This document shows, piece after piece, positions 1 to 9,563 of a stretch of 64,000 nucleotides of DNA. Below the pieces are notes generated by a model. The model saw only the letters and a program-made list of their open reading frames with translations, was not told the origin of the DNA and ran no database searches. The stretch is from Isochrysis galbana (taxonomy: Eukaryota; Haptophyta; Isochrysidales; Isochrysidaceae): the NCBI GenBank assembly GCA_018136815.1, contig CM030934.1, positions 3,746,710 through 3,810,709 on the forward strand. The letters are read 5' to 3'. A program made the position numbers and the translations under genes. Position 1 is the first letter of the stretch. Every line of letters starts with the position of its first letter.

Positions 1-1149
1 TGTCTGGAGGAAGGGGCGTCTGTAGTGAAATGGTGTTTTGTGTCCGCTTAGCGTTTTCGCACATAACGTTAATATCTACGGTGAACACATCGCGCCGCGC
101 GCTTCCAGAACGCAACTAGCTCACATCGCGCCGTGCACTTCAGTTCCCTGCCTAGGGCGGCTTTTCCTCCACGAGTTCTACGCCCCAAAATAGACCGCCA
201 CGCGTGGGGCAAGGGAGGGGGGTCACTCACCGACGCCATTGCCTTTCGTGGGGCGGGAGGGGTTTCGTGGGCGGGGGGGGGAAAGACGGTTGCCGGGGCA
301 GGTAGGGGGGACCCTGCGGGGATCCTTGGACACCCAGGGGAGGTGGGAGATAGTGGTTCAAAAAGAGTGCGAGTGACCGGGCTACCAAAGGGAGGCCATG
401 GCCACATAACACATAACACATGGGGGGTCACGAGGGATTCAAAGGACAGCACGAAGGTGCCCACCAACAGAGCTCGGCTCAGTCGTCAGTCGGCGGGCGA
501 ACTTGATGTTCGACCCGTAGAGCAATCTCCTGGGCCAAGCTTGTCGCTCCAGTCGCGAGCAAGCTATGCAACACCCCACCACACGCCCGCGGGAGCGTGG
601 TGGAGATCGACCACCTCGAGCGGCACGGCCGCCATCGCTCCGCTCCTCGGAAAAGAAGTGGCAGAAGAATTCTTCGCCCTCCCTCACGACAAAAGTACTC
701 GCTTCCAAGAAGGATGGAGGGAGTTTTCTGTTTCTTCCCCTCCCCACCCCAAACCGTGGGGACGCCGTGCGCGCCTTTGCACTGATGATCGGGGCTCGAT
801 CGTTGCAATCGGGCAATCGGGGCGGGATCACCACGGCTGCTGTCGCCAGCCAGTTCGTGGGTGTGAGGTCATCGCCCTCTGCGGTCAGGGAGGGTGTGGT
901 AGATGGGGGCGCCTAGAGTACTGGCCACCGCGAAAACCATCGGTGGCCAGTGAAGCAATTAACTAGAGTTGATAGAAGAACTTGGAGGCGACTGAAGGGA
1001 TAGGGATTGGTTTGACTTTAAGGCACCAGTGGAGATGGCAGACGTCTTGAAGATGGAGGTGGGTACATCAGTTGGATGAACGACTCAGAACTCAGCTTGC
1101 AGGCAGAAAAGTAGAAACAGACAAGACGACGACATCGATTCATCCACAT
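1..1149. other. Gene-poor GC-rich stretch
   Basis: No recognisable gene. Open frames on both strands are Pro/Gly/Arg-rich products of GC-rich sequence and overlap one another, with no family motif. G-runs lie at about 205-310. The last 100-150 bp are the likely 3' flank of the minus-strand methyltransferase. Confidence 0.5.
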
Positions 1150-1857
1150 TCATGTCTCATCTTGCTCATACCCGCCAGGCTTGTGTATTCGCCAGAAGTC
1201 GACATCAACATCAGCGCTCGCCTTGCGATGGTGCTTATACATACGCGGGATCTCAAACTTGAGCTCCGCGATGACTTCCCCCTCGGCGCCCAGCTCGGCA
1301 GCTGTCTTTCCGATGAATGCCCTGGTGCTAGTCTTGTGAAGAGTGTACAATGAGCCTCCGGACCTGCACAATGCAAAGCCAGCACGCAGGAATGCCACGT
1401 CGAGACCGTTGTTCTCTGGACGCGTACCAAATGGGGGGTTCATCAGGACCACATCGAATGCGCCCCCCACGCTCCGGCCCGACGCTGTGGAGCCCGTGGT
1501 GGCGCCGTCTGTACCTGGCGCTGGCGCATGGATTGAGAGCTGCAGCACATCGCAACCCAACACGTCCACAGGCACATCGAACTCGGCGACGTTCTGGGCA
1601 GCGACAGCGAGTACCTGCTCGTCTATGTCGACGGCGAGCACATGCGCCGCGCCCATCATCGCCGCACCGATCCCAAGGATGCCGCCGCCGCACCCGAGGT
1701 CAGCGACGAGCACGCCTTCGAGGCCGTCACGGTCCTCGACGGCAAACAGCATGTGAGCGGCGATGTCGGGCGGCGTGGGGTACTGCTCAAGCTCGGACTT
1801 TGGCTTTGGCCACGTTCGCACCTGCTGAAGCTCGCCCACCAGCTCCTTGAGCCGCAT
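1150..1857 (-). CDS. METTL5: METTL5-type N6-adenosine methyltransferase (18S rRNA m6A)
   Basis: Single-exon gene of 235 codons. METTL5 with TRMT112 methylates one adenosine of 18S rRNA; that role is family knowledge, not shown here. The protein starts MRLKELVGELQQV, runs through LEQYPTPPDIAAHML (about 24-37), has SAM motif I DLGCGGG (53-59), the acidic DID after strand 2 (77-79) and the catalytic NPPFGT motif (140-145), and ends with the family's SLHK-like and V.VDFWRI segments. Length is close to human METTL5 (209 aa), the excess being a Gly/Thr/Ser-rich insert at 111-130. I chose the Met at 1857 because homology begins there; the frame stays open upstream to 1995 but that part is unlike the family and enters the MITE. 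Divergent from the XRCC3-like gene, with the MITE between them. Confidence 0.93.
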   Translation of the reverse strand: MRLKELVGELQQVRTWPKPKSELEQYPTPPDIAAHMLFAVEDRDGLEGVLVADLGCGGGILGIGAAMMGAAHVLAVDIDEQVLAVAAQNVAEFDVPVDVLGCDVLQLSIHAPAPGTDGATTGSTASGRSVGGAFDVVLMNPPFGTRPENNGLDVAFLRAGFALCRSGGSLYTLHKTSTRAFIGKTAAELGAEGEVIAELKFEIPRMYKHHRKASADVDVDFWRIHKPGGYEQDET

Positions 1858-1962
1858 GGGGCGCGGGTCTGCTCCCAGCCCCACCTCCCCGGCCCACACG
1901 GCCCACACGGCCTCCTCCCTTTCTCTCGTCTCTTTTCGTATGTACTCCTTCAACGTACAATA

Positions 1963-2238
1963 CAAGTAGGTGGTAAAAATAATACGCGCGTTCACTTTTT
2001 TAGGGGGGGTGAGTATGTAGTTGACGGGTGTTCATTGTCGCGCGCCTTGAGTTGGGTGTGTTCGCGGCGCAGCCGCGAGGTGTTGAGCGCCGCGTGTACG
2101 CGGCGCGAGGAAAATTGTCAGTGTTTTTCACAGTGTTCACTTTGGGGGGCAAGGGAGTAGTAGGTAGTTGACTATGTTCAAACGGTCAAAAAGTTTGAGT
2201 TGCGTTCGCGTTCGACTATTTTTTGTACCACCTACTTG
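1963..2238. mobile_element. MITE copy 1, 276 bp, TA target duplication (Tc1/mariner-like ends)
   Basis: Starts CAAGTAGGTGGTAAAAAT and ends with the inverted form (...ACCACCTACTTG), flanked on both sides by TA (1961-1962, 2239-2240). A second copy at 38568-38843 has the same length and differs at one base that I could see (t against g in the segment gcgccttgag/gcgccgtgag). There is no coding frame. The middle holds GC-rich palindromes (gcggcgcagccgc; cgccgcgtgtacgcggcg). TA duplication plus short inverted ends suggests mobilisation by a Tc1/mariner-type transposase elsewhere in the genome. Confidence 0.9.
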
Positions 2239-2785
2239 TATAGGAATATGCGTGGGTAGGTGTGTGTGCGTGGGCACGGAGCAGCGTGGGGAGACGAACG
2301 AACACGAGAAATGAAAAACAGACGAATTCCCACCTGAATACTTTCCTATGATTAGTCTCTCTCCTCATATGACACCGCATATCTTCTCAGTCCCTCCCGC
2401 ACACACTCCTACTCATTGGAGTAGTACTCGTTCCCACCACCCGGGAAGAGACGAGATCGATCGGATGAGCGAGCTCTCTTACACCCTCTCCCACGACAAG
2501 AGTAGGAGTAGAGTGGAGAAGAAGAAGGACGAGAGTACAGGTATAGAGAGTGTGGAGAGGGGAAGAAGAGTGGCGTGGTGTGGCGGGGGACGGACGAAGA
2601 AGGGGCGCGAACGGCCCGCACAGCAAAGTATCTCTTTCTTTACTTCTCGATCGTGAACGGATTCCCGCCATTTGTTCTGCCCCCCCTTCTCTCACTCTTC
2701 AGGAGAGAGCGCTCGCTAGCTCGTCCGCCTCGCCTCCTCTCGGCCGCATTCCCCTCTCTTCTCTCTCTCGCTCTCCGCTCAGCCG
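2239..2785 (+). promoter_or_regulatory. Intergenic/5' region of the XRCC3-like gene with CT-rich tract
   Basis: No gene. The 100 bp before the start codon at 2786 are strongly C/T-biased (about 2680-2785: repeated ctctc, cctcctctc). Similar tracts precede other genes here (SPAG16, PX, transporter, aldo/keto reductase), so this may be a core-promoter or 5'-UTR feature. No TATA box is evident. Confidence 0.35.
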
Positions 2786-3989
2786 ATGGCGTCGTTTGCT
2801 GGCCGGCTGAGCCACAAGCCATCCCACTCTGCGCTCGCGCTCGCCAGTGACCCGATCCACAACAGGCTCCTCTCCACAGGCTGCGCAATGCTAGATGGCA
2901 CACTTGGCGGCGGCCTCGATGCGCACGGGCTGACCGAGCTCGCTGGTGCGGCCGGCGCGGGAAAGACGCAGCTAGCGTTGCAATGCATGCTCCAGGTGCA
3001 ACTCCCTCCTTCGCGTGGCGGACTCGGCGGCGGTGCCGTCTTCTTGCACGCCGACACCCCCAGCTACATGGCTCCAATGCGCCGCCTCGAGGACCTTGCG
3101 GCCGCGTTCGCGGAGAGGCACGCTGACCTTGGTGCCACCACCGAGCGGCTCATGTCGCACATCCACGTTATGCAGCTCAACTCGGCTGATGCGCTGCTGG
3201 AGGTGCTCCAGGATACCCAGTGGCTTAGGACGAAACAGGTTAGGTGGGCCCTGGCGGACTTTGCAAGGTCACACGCAACAGGTGCAACGCATCAGCGTGT
3301 TACATTTAACCCACGTGCGCAGGTACGGCTCATCGTCCTCGACTCCATCGCTGGCTTGTATCGCGGGCAGCTGGACGGAGCAGGGACATCTCGCGCCAAT
3401 CTAGCCGCAGACCGTTCGCGTCAGCTGATGCACATTGCAGCAACACTCCAGAAGGTGAGCCTAGCCTGCTCTACCTCAACCCACACCCATGGCTGTGTTT
3501 GAGGATGATCCCTTGGCTCATGCCCTACAGATCTCGGACTATAACGATGTTGCGGTGATTGTAACTAATCAGATCACGGATAAGCCGCTTGGCGAAGAGG
3601 GCTTTGCTGCCAGTTCTCCGGCGGAGATCAACGCGTGCTTGCATTCAAATTGCAATGGGCTTGCCACTATGAAGGTCCCAGCTCTAGGACTAGGGTGGTC
3701 CTTGGGGGTGAACACACGGCTCGTTCTAACTCGCCGCGATGCTAGGGATGATCACATGGACGAGGACATACTAGCGCGGGTGCCAAAAGGGCAGGAGCAG
3801 GATACGTATGCCGTGATGCAACACAACCGTTCCCATGATGACCTTGTGCCTTATGGAAATCGAAGGCAATCACCAAACGCTTCAATGGGTGGTCGCCGCC
3901 GCGAACTGCACGTCATATTTTCACCAAGAATTGAATGTCGGTGCTGTCGCTTTGAGGTTTATGCCCATGGAGTCTTTGGGGTTTGCTGA
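2786..3989 (+). CDS. XRCC3: XRCC3-like RAD51 paralogue
   Basis: RecA/RAD51-family ATPase expected to act in homologous recombination with a RAD51C-type partner. Three exons: 2786-3238, 3323-3454, 3531-3989 (introns of 84 and 76 bp, GT-AG), giving 347 codons; human XRCC3 has 346 residues. Exon 1 carries LSTGCAMLDGTLGGGL, then ELAG and Walker A GAAGAGKT (54-61) followed by QLALQ, the XRCC3/RAD51-paralogue signature. Exon 2 opens with Walker B-like LIVLD (154-158) and DSIAGLYR. Exon 3 has VAVIVTNQITD (the INQV.. segment), LGLGWSLGVNTRLVL (the GI.WAN.L..R segment) and a family-like C-terminus RRELHVIFSP...FEVYAHGVFG. The first intron is a multiple of three with no stop, so its removal rests on alignment. 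XRCC3 rather than another paralogue is judged from motifs only. Confidence 0.85.
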
Positions 3990-4369
3990 TCGTTGCGCTA
4001 TACTGTGGGTCCAGGTTTACGCTCATAGATTGATCTAGGAGCGCCAAAATTCTTGCTCTCGACCACAATCTCAGAAAAAAAACCTTTGAGATGCCATCTA
4101 CTACTATAATAATAATAATGAAACATCTGAGCGCTAGTACCACTACCACTACTCCCAATAGCCCGGTACTATCACGACACCCCTCAACGCATTTGCCCGT
4201 ATACACCTTGCTGACGTGTGTGTGGTGCCACAGACACATGCGTAAATGCACCCCTTCACCCCTTCAAATCTCCCCCCTCGCAGACTCGCAGACCCCCGGC
4301 TCCCATTATAATATAGCTGAGCATGAGTACCACTACTCTCACTACTCTCACTAGCCCTGGTACTAACAC
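3990..4369. other. Intergenic, no gene seen
   Basis: 3' flank of the XRCC3-like gene. There is a short ATA/AAT run at 4102-4122. A CTACT-rich segment at 4133-4180 is loosely repeated at 4325-4370, where it leads directly into a LINE head. Confidence 0.4.
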
Positions 4370-4849
4370 AACTAACTTTATAGTTGGTCGCCATGGAGCA
4401 TGGAGCGCGCCGCCGCTCCGCCCACCTCTCCTTCGGGCCCCCCGCCGCGGGCGCCCCCCCAGTACCCATGGAGCTGTCGCTGGCGAAGCGACCGCGTCCG
4501 CCTGCAGAGGCCGAGCAGGTGAGCGCGACCCCGGTCGCGCCGCACGGTCCGTGGCCCCGGCCACACCAGCCAAAGCAGCCATGCTGGCTCACCCCCACCC
4601 CCACATGCTGTGGAGCACAGAGAGCCAGCACCAGACAAGAAGAGCCAACCATCCACAGGGCATGCCTTATGGCAGAGGCCTCTCCCACCCCGGGGACGGC
4701 CGCGCTGCCCCGGCCCCGGCAGCGCGGCCTGAGACCGGGTGGCCCTTATGGGCACAACACCAACAACAACCAAGAAACGTATCCAGACACAGGCCCACCC
4801 ACACAACACCACAAGAAGACGAGAAGACGCCAAGGAGCGAGTGCGCGTT
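4370..4849 (+). mobile_element. LINE 5' head fragment (clade A hairpin)
   Basis: Begins AACTAACT-TTAT-AGTTGG, a hairpin 5 nt before an ATG at 4393, and then encodes the family's N-terminal pattern (GPPAAGAPPV, ME.SLAKRPRPP, EAEQVSATPVAP). About 370 bp match the heads at 37903 and 57443, including the shared segment around ggtggccc(t/c)tatgggcacaac at 4739-4760. The rest of the LINE is absent. It meets a minus-strand LINE fragment at about 4850, so the two lie tail to tail. Confidence 0.75.
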
Positions 4850-5824
4850 ATGTGTTTGAAGTGTAAGTGCGTGTCTCGCGCCGTCACTATCGGGGACGTG
4901 TATATCCGAGCTAGGTGTGCCCATGTGTTTGCTGGTATTTGGAGTTTCTCCTCCCACTTGGTCGGTCCCGTGAGGCGTTTGCGTTTGCGGTTTGCTCGCT
5001 GTAGGGCATTTGTGAGGTGTGTTACTTCGGTCGCATCGAGTGGCGTCTTACCGTCCAGGGCGTTTTCATCCGCTAGCGGGTATTCGAGTCTCTTGTTGGA
5101 TTTGTACCCTTCTCCCCACCTCGCCGGCGGGGAGGTATCTAGGTTTGACGGGGCGTCGGTTCTTTTTCCGATTATTGGTGTACCAAGGTACGAAAGTTCC
5201 GCCTCGTACCAAATGCCCTTGGTCTTCACATAGTATTCTCCCTCTTGCGTGATGTGAAGTTCGGGGGGGGGGCCGTGTTGTGCGTGTCGCTCGCGCGATC
5301 AAGCCGCGGCTGCCCACCAGCCCGACGGCTTTGTTGGAGAGCTTTCCCTTCGTACCATCTCCTGTGCTGCCCTTGACTCCCATCTTGGGGGTCCATTGCT
5401 GCTCCTTGTTGTGACCTCTGTTGAGGTACGTCATGACCCCCTTGGGGTTTTGTGTGTGATGGTGCCGGGCCGGCACCTCGCGCCGGAGCGCGAGGGCGGT
5501 ACCTCGGCTGTGTAGGGTCCAGGCCCGGAGGCCTTCCCTGATGGAGCGTCCCACTGTGGTGTTGTGTTGGGTGTGGCTGTGAGGTGTGGAGTGTGTGTGC
5601 TGCATGCTGTCCCCCAACATGCTGGCCTTGTTCTCTCTGTTCTCTGCGCAGCGCGGGCGTGGCTCGCTGGCTCCTGTGCCCACCTGGCTGGGAGGGTCAT
5701 CCTGGCGCGGTCGCTTCGGCGACAGCGGCGTGTCCATGAGTCCTTCGTCCATCGCGGCGAGGGCGGCGGCAGCGAGAGCGGGCGGCGGCGCGCGCTCCAT
5801 GACCCTATCAGTTTACTGATAGTT
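4850..5824 (-). mobile_element. Internally deleted LINE copy (clade B head joined to C-terminal domain)
   Basis: Read on the minus strand it begins at 5824 with AA plus hairpin CTATCAG-TAAA-CTGATAG, GGTC and ATG at 5800. The head encodes MERAPPP..., MD.PLSPKRPR. Between roughly 5430 and 5260 it passes into the LINE C-terminal domain, seen in another frame as KTKGIWYEAELSYLG, PPARWGEGYKSNKRLEYPLADE and HLHFKHIT (down to about 4850). The endonuclease and reverse transcriptase that should separate these parts are missing, and the copy stops before the CCHC motif. Confidence 0.72.
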
Positions 5825-6565
5825 CCAGGCACCATATCGAAAGGTGCCGCCCTAGCAGCCACGCCAATCGCCGCCGCCGCCCGCGCGCATCGCGCTGTGG
5901 TTGACCGTGTGTGGCGCCGTCAACTACGCTTACGTCACCCGGCCGAATGGGCCGGAGTGCCCACCTTTCGAACGCCAGCGGACGCGCTTGGTGAGAGTTC
6001 TTGCTGAGGATGCCCTTACGCTGCCCCGGTGCCAACGAGTTCGCGAACGCGATGCACTTGGCGACCGTTCGGTAGATGGCACAGGAAGTCCTGCGGAAGC
6101 AGCGCAGCGCGCCAAGAGGGCTGTATTGCAATGCTCGCCACGATTCCCGAGCGCGCGGTTGGGTAGTCTGCGGGGTTGGGAGGCAGCGTACCAATATACT
6201 GGATGGGGTTCTGCGCGTAGGAGCGCGTAGGCAAGCCGGTGTCATCCTCCTCAGGTTGGGGCTGGAAGTGGCGTGGTGTGGGGCTGGCGGCCATGCTGCG
6301 TGGGCAGGTGAAGCAGAAATCGGCCGAGTGCGGTGGCATGAAACGCCGGTGAGACCGCCGACCGGTGTACCCGGACCATTTAGTCCGAACACCAGCGACA
6401 AGGGGGGGCTGAGGGCTGACCACCGCCGTGCTCTCGCTGGAGCGCGGCGAAGGTCGGCCTGTCAGGCGGGTCGGTCGCCATCGCTCTTCCTCGGATTCGG
6501 AATCGAGCGGGGAGAGAGACGAGGGGAAATCTTCCCCCGGTCCGACGATAAAAAAATGTGGGCCT
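5825..6565. other. No recognisable gene
   Basis: Several overlapping frames are open on the minus strand, for example a 135-codon frame at 6016-6423 containing an F.C..C-like CFTC segment. None shows a family signature. It directly abuts the 5' end of the LINE copy and may include other repeat debris. Confidence 0.35.
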
Positions 6566-6621
6566 CCGGATCAACAAGAGTTTTTTTTTCAACCCACTCT
6601 CCCCCACCTCTATCCTCACCC

Positions 6622-6862
6622 TCCCCTTAGGCCCCCTTGCCTGCGAGACCAAAACAGGATCCCGGCGTGGGGGGCTGCCTGAGTGTGGAGGGAGGGGCGC
6701 TCCGGCTAGCGCAGTCAGAAAGCTAGTGAAGAGCTGGGTGGCATAAGCGGGGGGTAGGGTGCTTGCGCTACTGCCGCGGTAGAGAGTCCTATCTCCAGTG
6801 AGCGCTAGTCCCGTTCCTTTGCCGCGCCGCGACCCATAAAAATTTGTCAAAATTATTACTTC
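6622..6862. repeat. Dispersed 240-bp repeat, copy 1
   Basis: Starts taggcccccttgcctgcgag and ends cgacccataaaaatttgt. It matches 21024-21262 at clearly high identity with scattered substitutions. Not coding. On the minus strand it runs into a GA-rich stretch and an A-run (about 6575-6640), which recalls the LINE tails, so it may be a short retroelement read on the minus strand. Confidence 0.7.
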
Positions 6863-7596
6863 CAACTCTCATTAAATAAAAAGTGTGTACTTCCATTGAC
6901 GCTATTGTGCTAAAGCAAGAAGCAAGTCAGCTCAGTGCCAGCAACACAACACAACCGCTAAGAATGGCCTTAGATCTCCTAATCGCATCTGCTGAGCCAT
7001 CACGGTTGTGGCTTGTATGAGTGTGGCAGCACAACGGCAATCCAACATTGCCTCTGACAAGCAAGCTGCGCTGCAGAGATAGACCCGTTAGTTCTCGCGT
7101 ACGATAGCGAGAAGCGAAAGGGGCGGCGGCAAGCTTCTTAGTGATCTACAGGGCGCCTAACCTCAAATGAAGGAAGGTGCGCGGGAACAGCATCACATGC
7201 ATGCTTGCCGAACGCGCGCTCGCCAGATGTAGGAAAGCTTATGCTTTGAGTCTGCTCATGCGATTCTGCTTATACCCAACAAGGCGCGCACACGGCAAGA
7301 TGCTTTGGAGGGCCTCATCCGAGGCAGTTGGCGCACTCATCCCAAATCATACCGCAACAACGAAGCCGCAGAACAACAAATTTATTTACAGCGGACGCCC
7401 GAGTTGCCTGGCATCAGCCACGAAGCCAAATGGTGAACGAAATATTCGCCCACAGACGAGCATCGCCTCCCAAGTTCATCCTGGACCCGTTGCTAACACG
7501 AAGGTTGCAATCGATCAGCCTGTCCCACACTGAGCATACGTGCATGAGGACGTCGCCGGCGGCAGCACGATACCTTCGCCTTGATATCTGGCGGGC
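6863..7596. other. Intergenic, no gene seen
   Basis: Mixed-composition sequence, less GC-rich than its neighbours. Frames are short and without motifs. It probably contains the 3' untranslated region of the minus-strand MSPS-repeat gene. Confidence 0.4.
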
Positions 7597-8340
7597 TTAG
7601 GCGCAAGCGTAGTTGACGGGGTCCTGAGACTTGCACTTGTACATGCCTTCGCTCTCCTCAACGTAATTGCACTTGGCGAGGTATTGCGGGCCTTGCTCGT
7701 TGTTGAGATCGATGTAGAGACCATTGCAGTCGATCTCGTTCTCGGCGTCGTACGCTGCCGCCTGGAAGGCAGGGGTCATGTAGCCGCCGCAATAATCGCC
7801 ACCATTGAAGGGGTCGACGCCGGTGCGATCGACGATGTAGTCAGGCACGCCGCAGTCATCGTTTGTCTCTTGGTTGCCCGGGGTGAGATGGTAAAGCGTC
7901 TCGGCCATCACGCACGAGTACGCATCCACACCATCGAAAGCGCACATGAGCGGCTCGCAGCACAGGCTGGGAGAAGCCATGCCATCAGTCATGCAGCTCA
8001 TGGTTTCTCCCATGCAGGTCGGCGGAGAGGGTGGGGGCGACATCATCAATGGCGAGGAAGATGGCGCGGGGGAGGGCGACATCGAGGGCGACATCGAGGG
8101 CGACATCGAGGGTGACATCGAGGGCGACATCGAGGGCGACATCGAGGAAGACGGCGGCGGGGATGGGTCCATCATGGTAGAGAACGCTCCGACGAAGACG
8201 GCATTGGCAAGGAAGGGGATCACGGTGTTACGTGACCTGCGAAGAACAGCGCGTGCATCCGGTGAGATGCATTGCAAATCGAGGATATGGAGCACGCCGC
8301 TGAAGCAGGTGGAGGACCCCAGCAGGGTGCGCGCCAGCAC
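7597..8340 (-). CDS. Secreted or membrane-anchored Met-Ser-Pro-Ser repeat protein
   Basis: Family not recognised. The 247-codon frame has a hydrophobic stretch at about 42-55 (IPFLANAVFVGAFS), which could be a signal peptide or anchor if translation starts late. A tandem SMSP block follows (about 66-89), coded by six near-exact 12-bp units (gacatcgagggc on the plus strand), then a Pro/Ser linker and a Cys-rich C-terminal half (about 105-247) with some ten cysteines, suggesting an extracellular disulphide-bonded domain. The Met at 8340 is uncertain: a cttcgcag acceptor-like site lies just before RSRNTVIPF, so an upstream exon is possible. Such Pro/Ser linkers are common in algal secreted proteins (general knowledge). 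Confidence 0.5.
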   Translation of the reverse strand: MLARTLLGSSTCFSGVLHILDLQCISPDARAVLRRSRNTVIPFLANAVFVGAFSTMMDPSPPPSSSMSPSMSPSMSPSMSPSMSPSMSPSPAPSSSPLMMSPPPSPPTCMGETMSCMTDGMASPSLCCEPLMCAFDGVDAYSCVMAETLYHLTPGNQETNDDCGVPDYIVDRTGVDPFNGGDYCGGYMTPAFQAAAYDAENEIDCNGLYIDLNNEQGPQYLAKCNYVEESEGMYKCKSQDPVNYACA

Positions 8341-9563
8341 TTGCTGTGGTCAAAGTATGAAGCGAATTCCGTCGCCGCAAATTTACTTTCCTGCCACCCA
8401 ACGTCGCAATCCCCTGGTATTGCCAATTCTTCCCCCCCCCCCTTTCCGCTCCTTGCTGCCCGCTCTCTTCCGCAGCACTGCCCCTCTTCCTCTCCCGTGT
8501 ATACCGCGCCGCGCGGGCGCGAGCAGAGTGCGACGCCTGCCGCTGCTCTGTCGCCCACCGCTCCTCATCTGGTCGCCTTTCACCCAAGCCAAGCAAGCCC
8601 CGCTCCCTCTCCCCCGGCAGGAGGGGAGAGGGCGCCCCCCACTCACATGGCTGCGAGAGGAGAGAGAGAAGAGGGGGTGACAGGGGGGGGGCGGGGGGAG
8701 GGGGATGGGGGGGAGGGGCGGGGGGGGGGGGGCGGGGGGAGACGAAAGAAAGGTCGCGAGGGCGGCTCGAGGGGACCCCCGCTCAACGTGAGTGATCCTC
8801 CTGCGTAAGTATATGTTGCTGTGGGGGGCCCGAGGGGATGCTCACACAGCACACAGAGGACCGCGTCGTCCCTTTCGCGCGCGCCTCCCCCCCCCCCCGC
8901 GCGCGCGCTCGGTGGGCGGCCAAAAGCGGCGACAGGGGGATGAGAGAGGGGGGAGGAAGGGGGGGGGAAGGGAGGGGGGGCGCCCCCCCCCCCGCCCCCC
9001 TTCGCCCCGCCCCCCTTTGCTGTGCACCGACGGAGCTTTCTTCCCCCCGCGCCTCGACGAGGCGGGGGGCAAGGGGGGGGGCGGGGGGGGAGGGCGGGGG
9101 GGGGGGGGCTCCCTCGACGCAGTTGGGGGGGGGGGTGGATTGTGATGCGTGGTGGTCTTTGAGAGGAAAGGGCCTTGCTCTGGTCTCAAGGCGTGGGCTC
9201 CCTCCACACAGCGCCTTCTCAACAAGAAGCCGCGCGGTGGGGGGAGACGTCGAAAGGGGTGGGCGGGGGGGGGGGGGGGGGGAGGCGCCGCTTGCTTGGC
9301 TTGGGTGACAGGTAGGACGTCGGCCAATTCCTCGGCTGGCATGTCCTTCCCCTCCCCCCTAGATGTGAAAGACAGCGGGTGAGGTCTAGAAAGACAGTAA
9401 AAACAGCTGTTTTGGGGGATCGAAAAAAAAAACAGTAAAAAAACAGTGCGAAAAACAGTGGGGCAAAATATCACAGGGGGGGCCTTTCCCCCCGCGTGCG
9501 GAACGCCTCCGCCCGCGCCCCTCCGCACGTGTCGGCTGCTCCCTGCCCCCTCCCCTCCTGGCG
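8341..9563. promoter_or_regulatory. Divergent intergenic region packed with G- and C-runs
   Basis: Lies between the minus-strand MSPS-repeat gene and the plus-strand chromodomain gene. From about 8670 to 9290 it is dominated by runs of G (plus strand) with interspersed C-runs, including several runs of 9 or more. Many G4-compatible patterns (four G-runs within 30 nt) are visible on both strands. No credible gene: long frames here translate to poly-Gly/Arg or poly-Pro. Confidence 0.55.

Noticed and set aside
133-966. 277-codon plus-strand frame near the window start
   Set aside because: Composition-driven: GC-rich, low-complexity, overlapped by equally long frames on the other strand, and with no motif.
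8080-8152. Possible short direct-repeat array (CRISPR-like)
   Set aside because: The 12-bp units are contiguous, have no spacers and encode the SMSP repeat; the genome is eukaryotic.
8838-9528. Gly/Arg-rich and Pro-rich frames of up to 228 codons
   Set aside because: Products of G- and C-runs in the intergenic region; no start context, motif or codon pattern of a gene.
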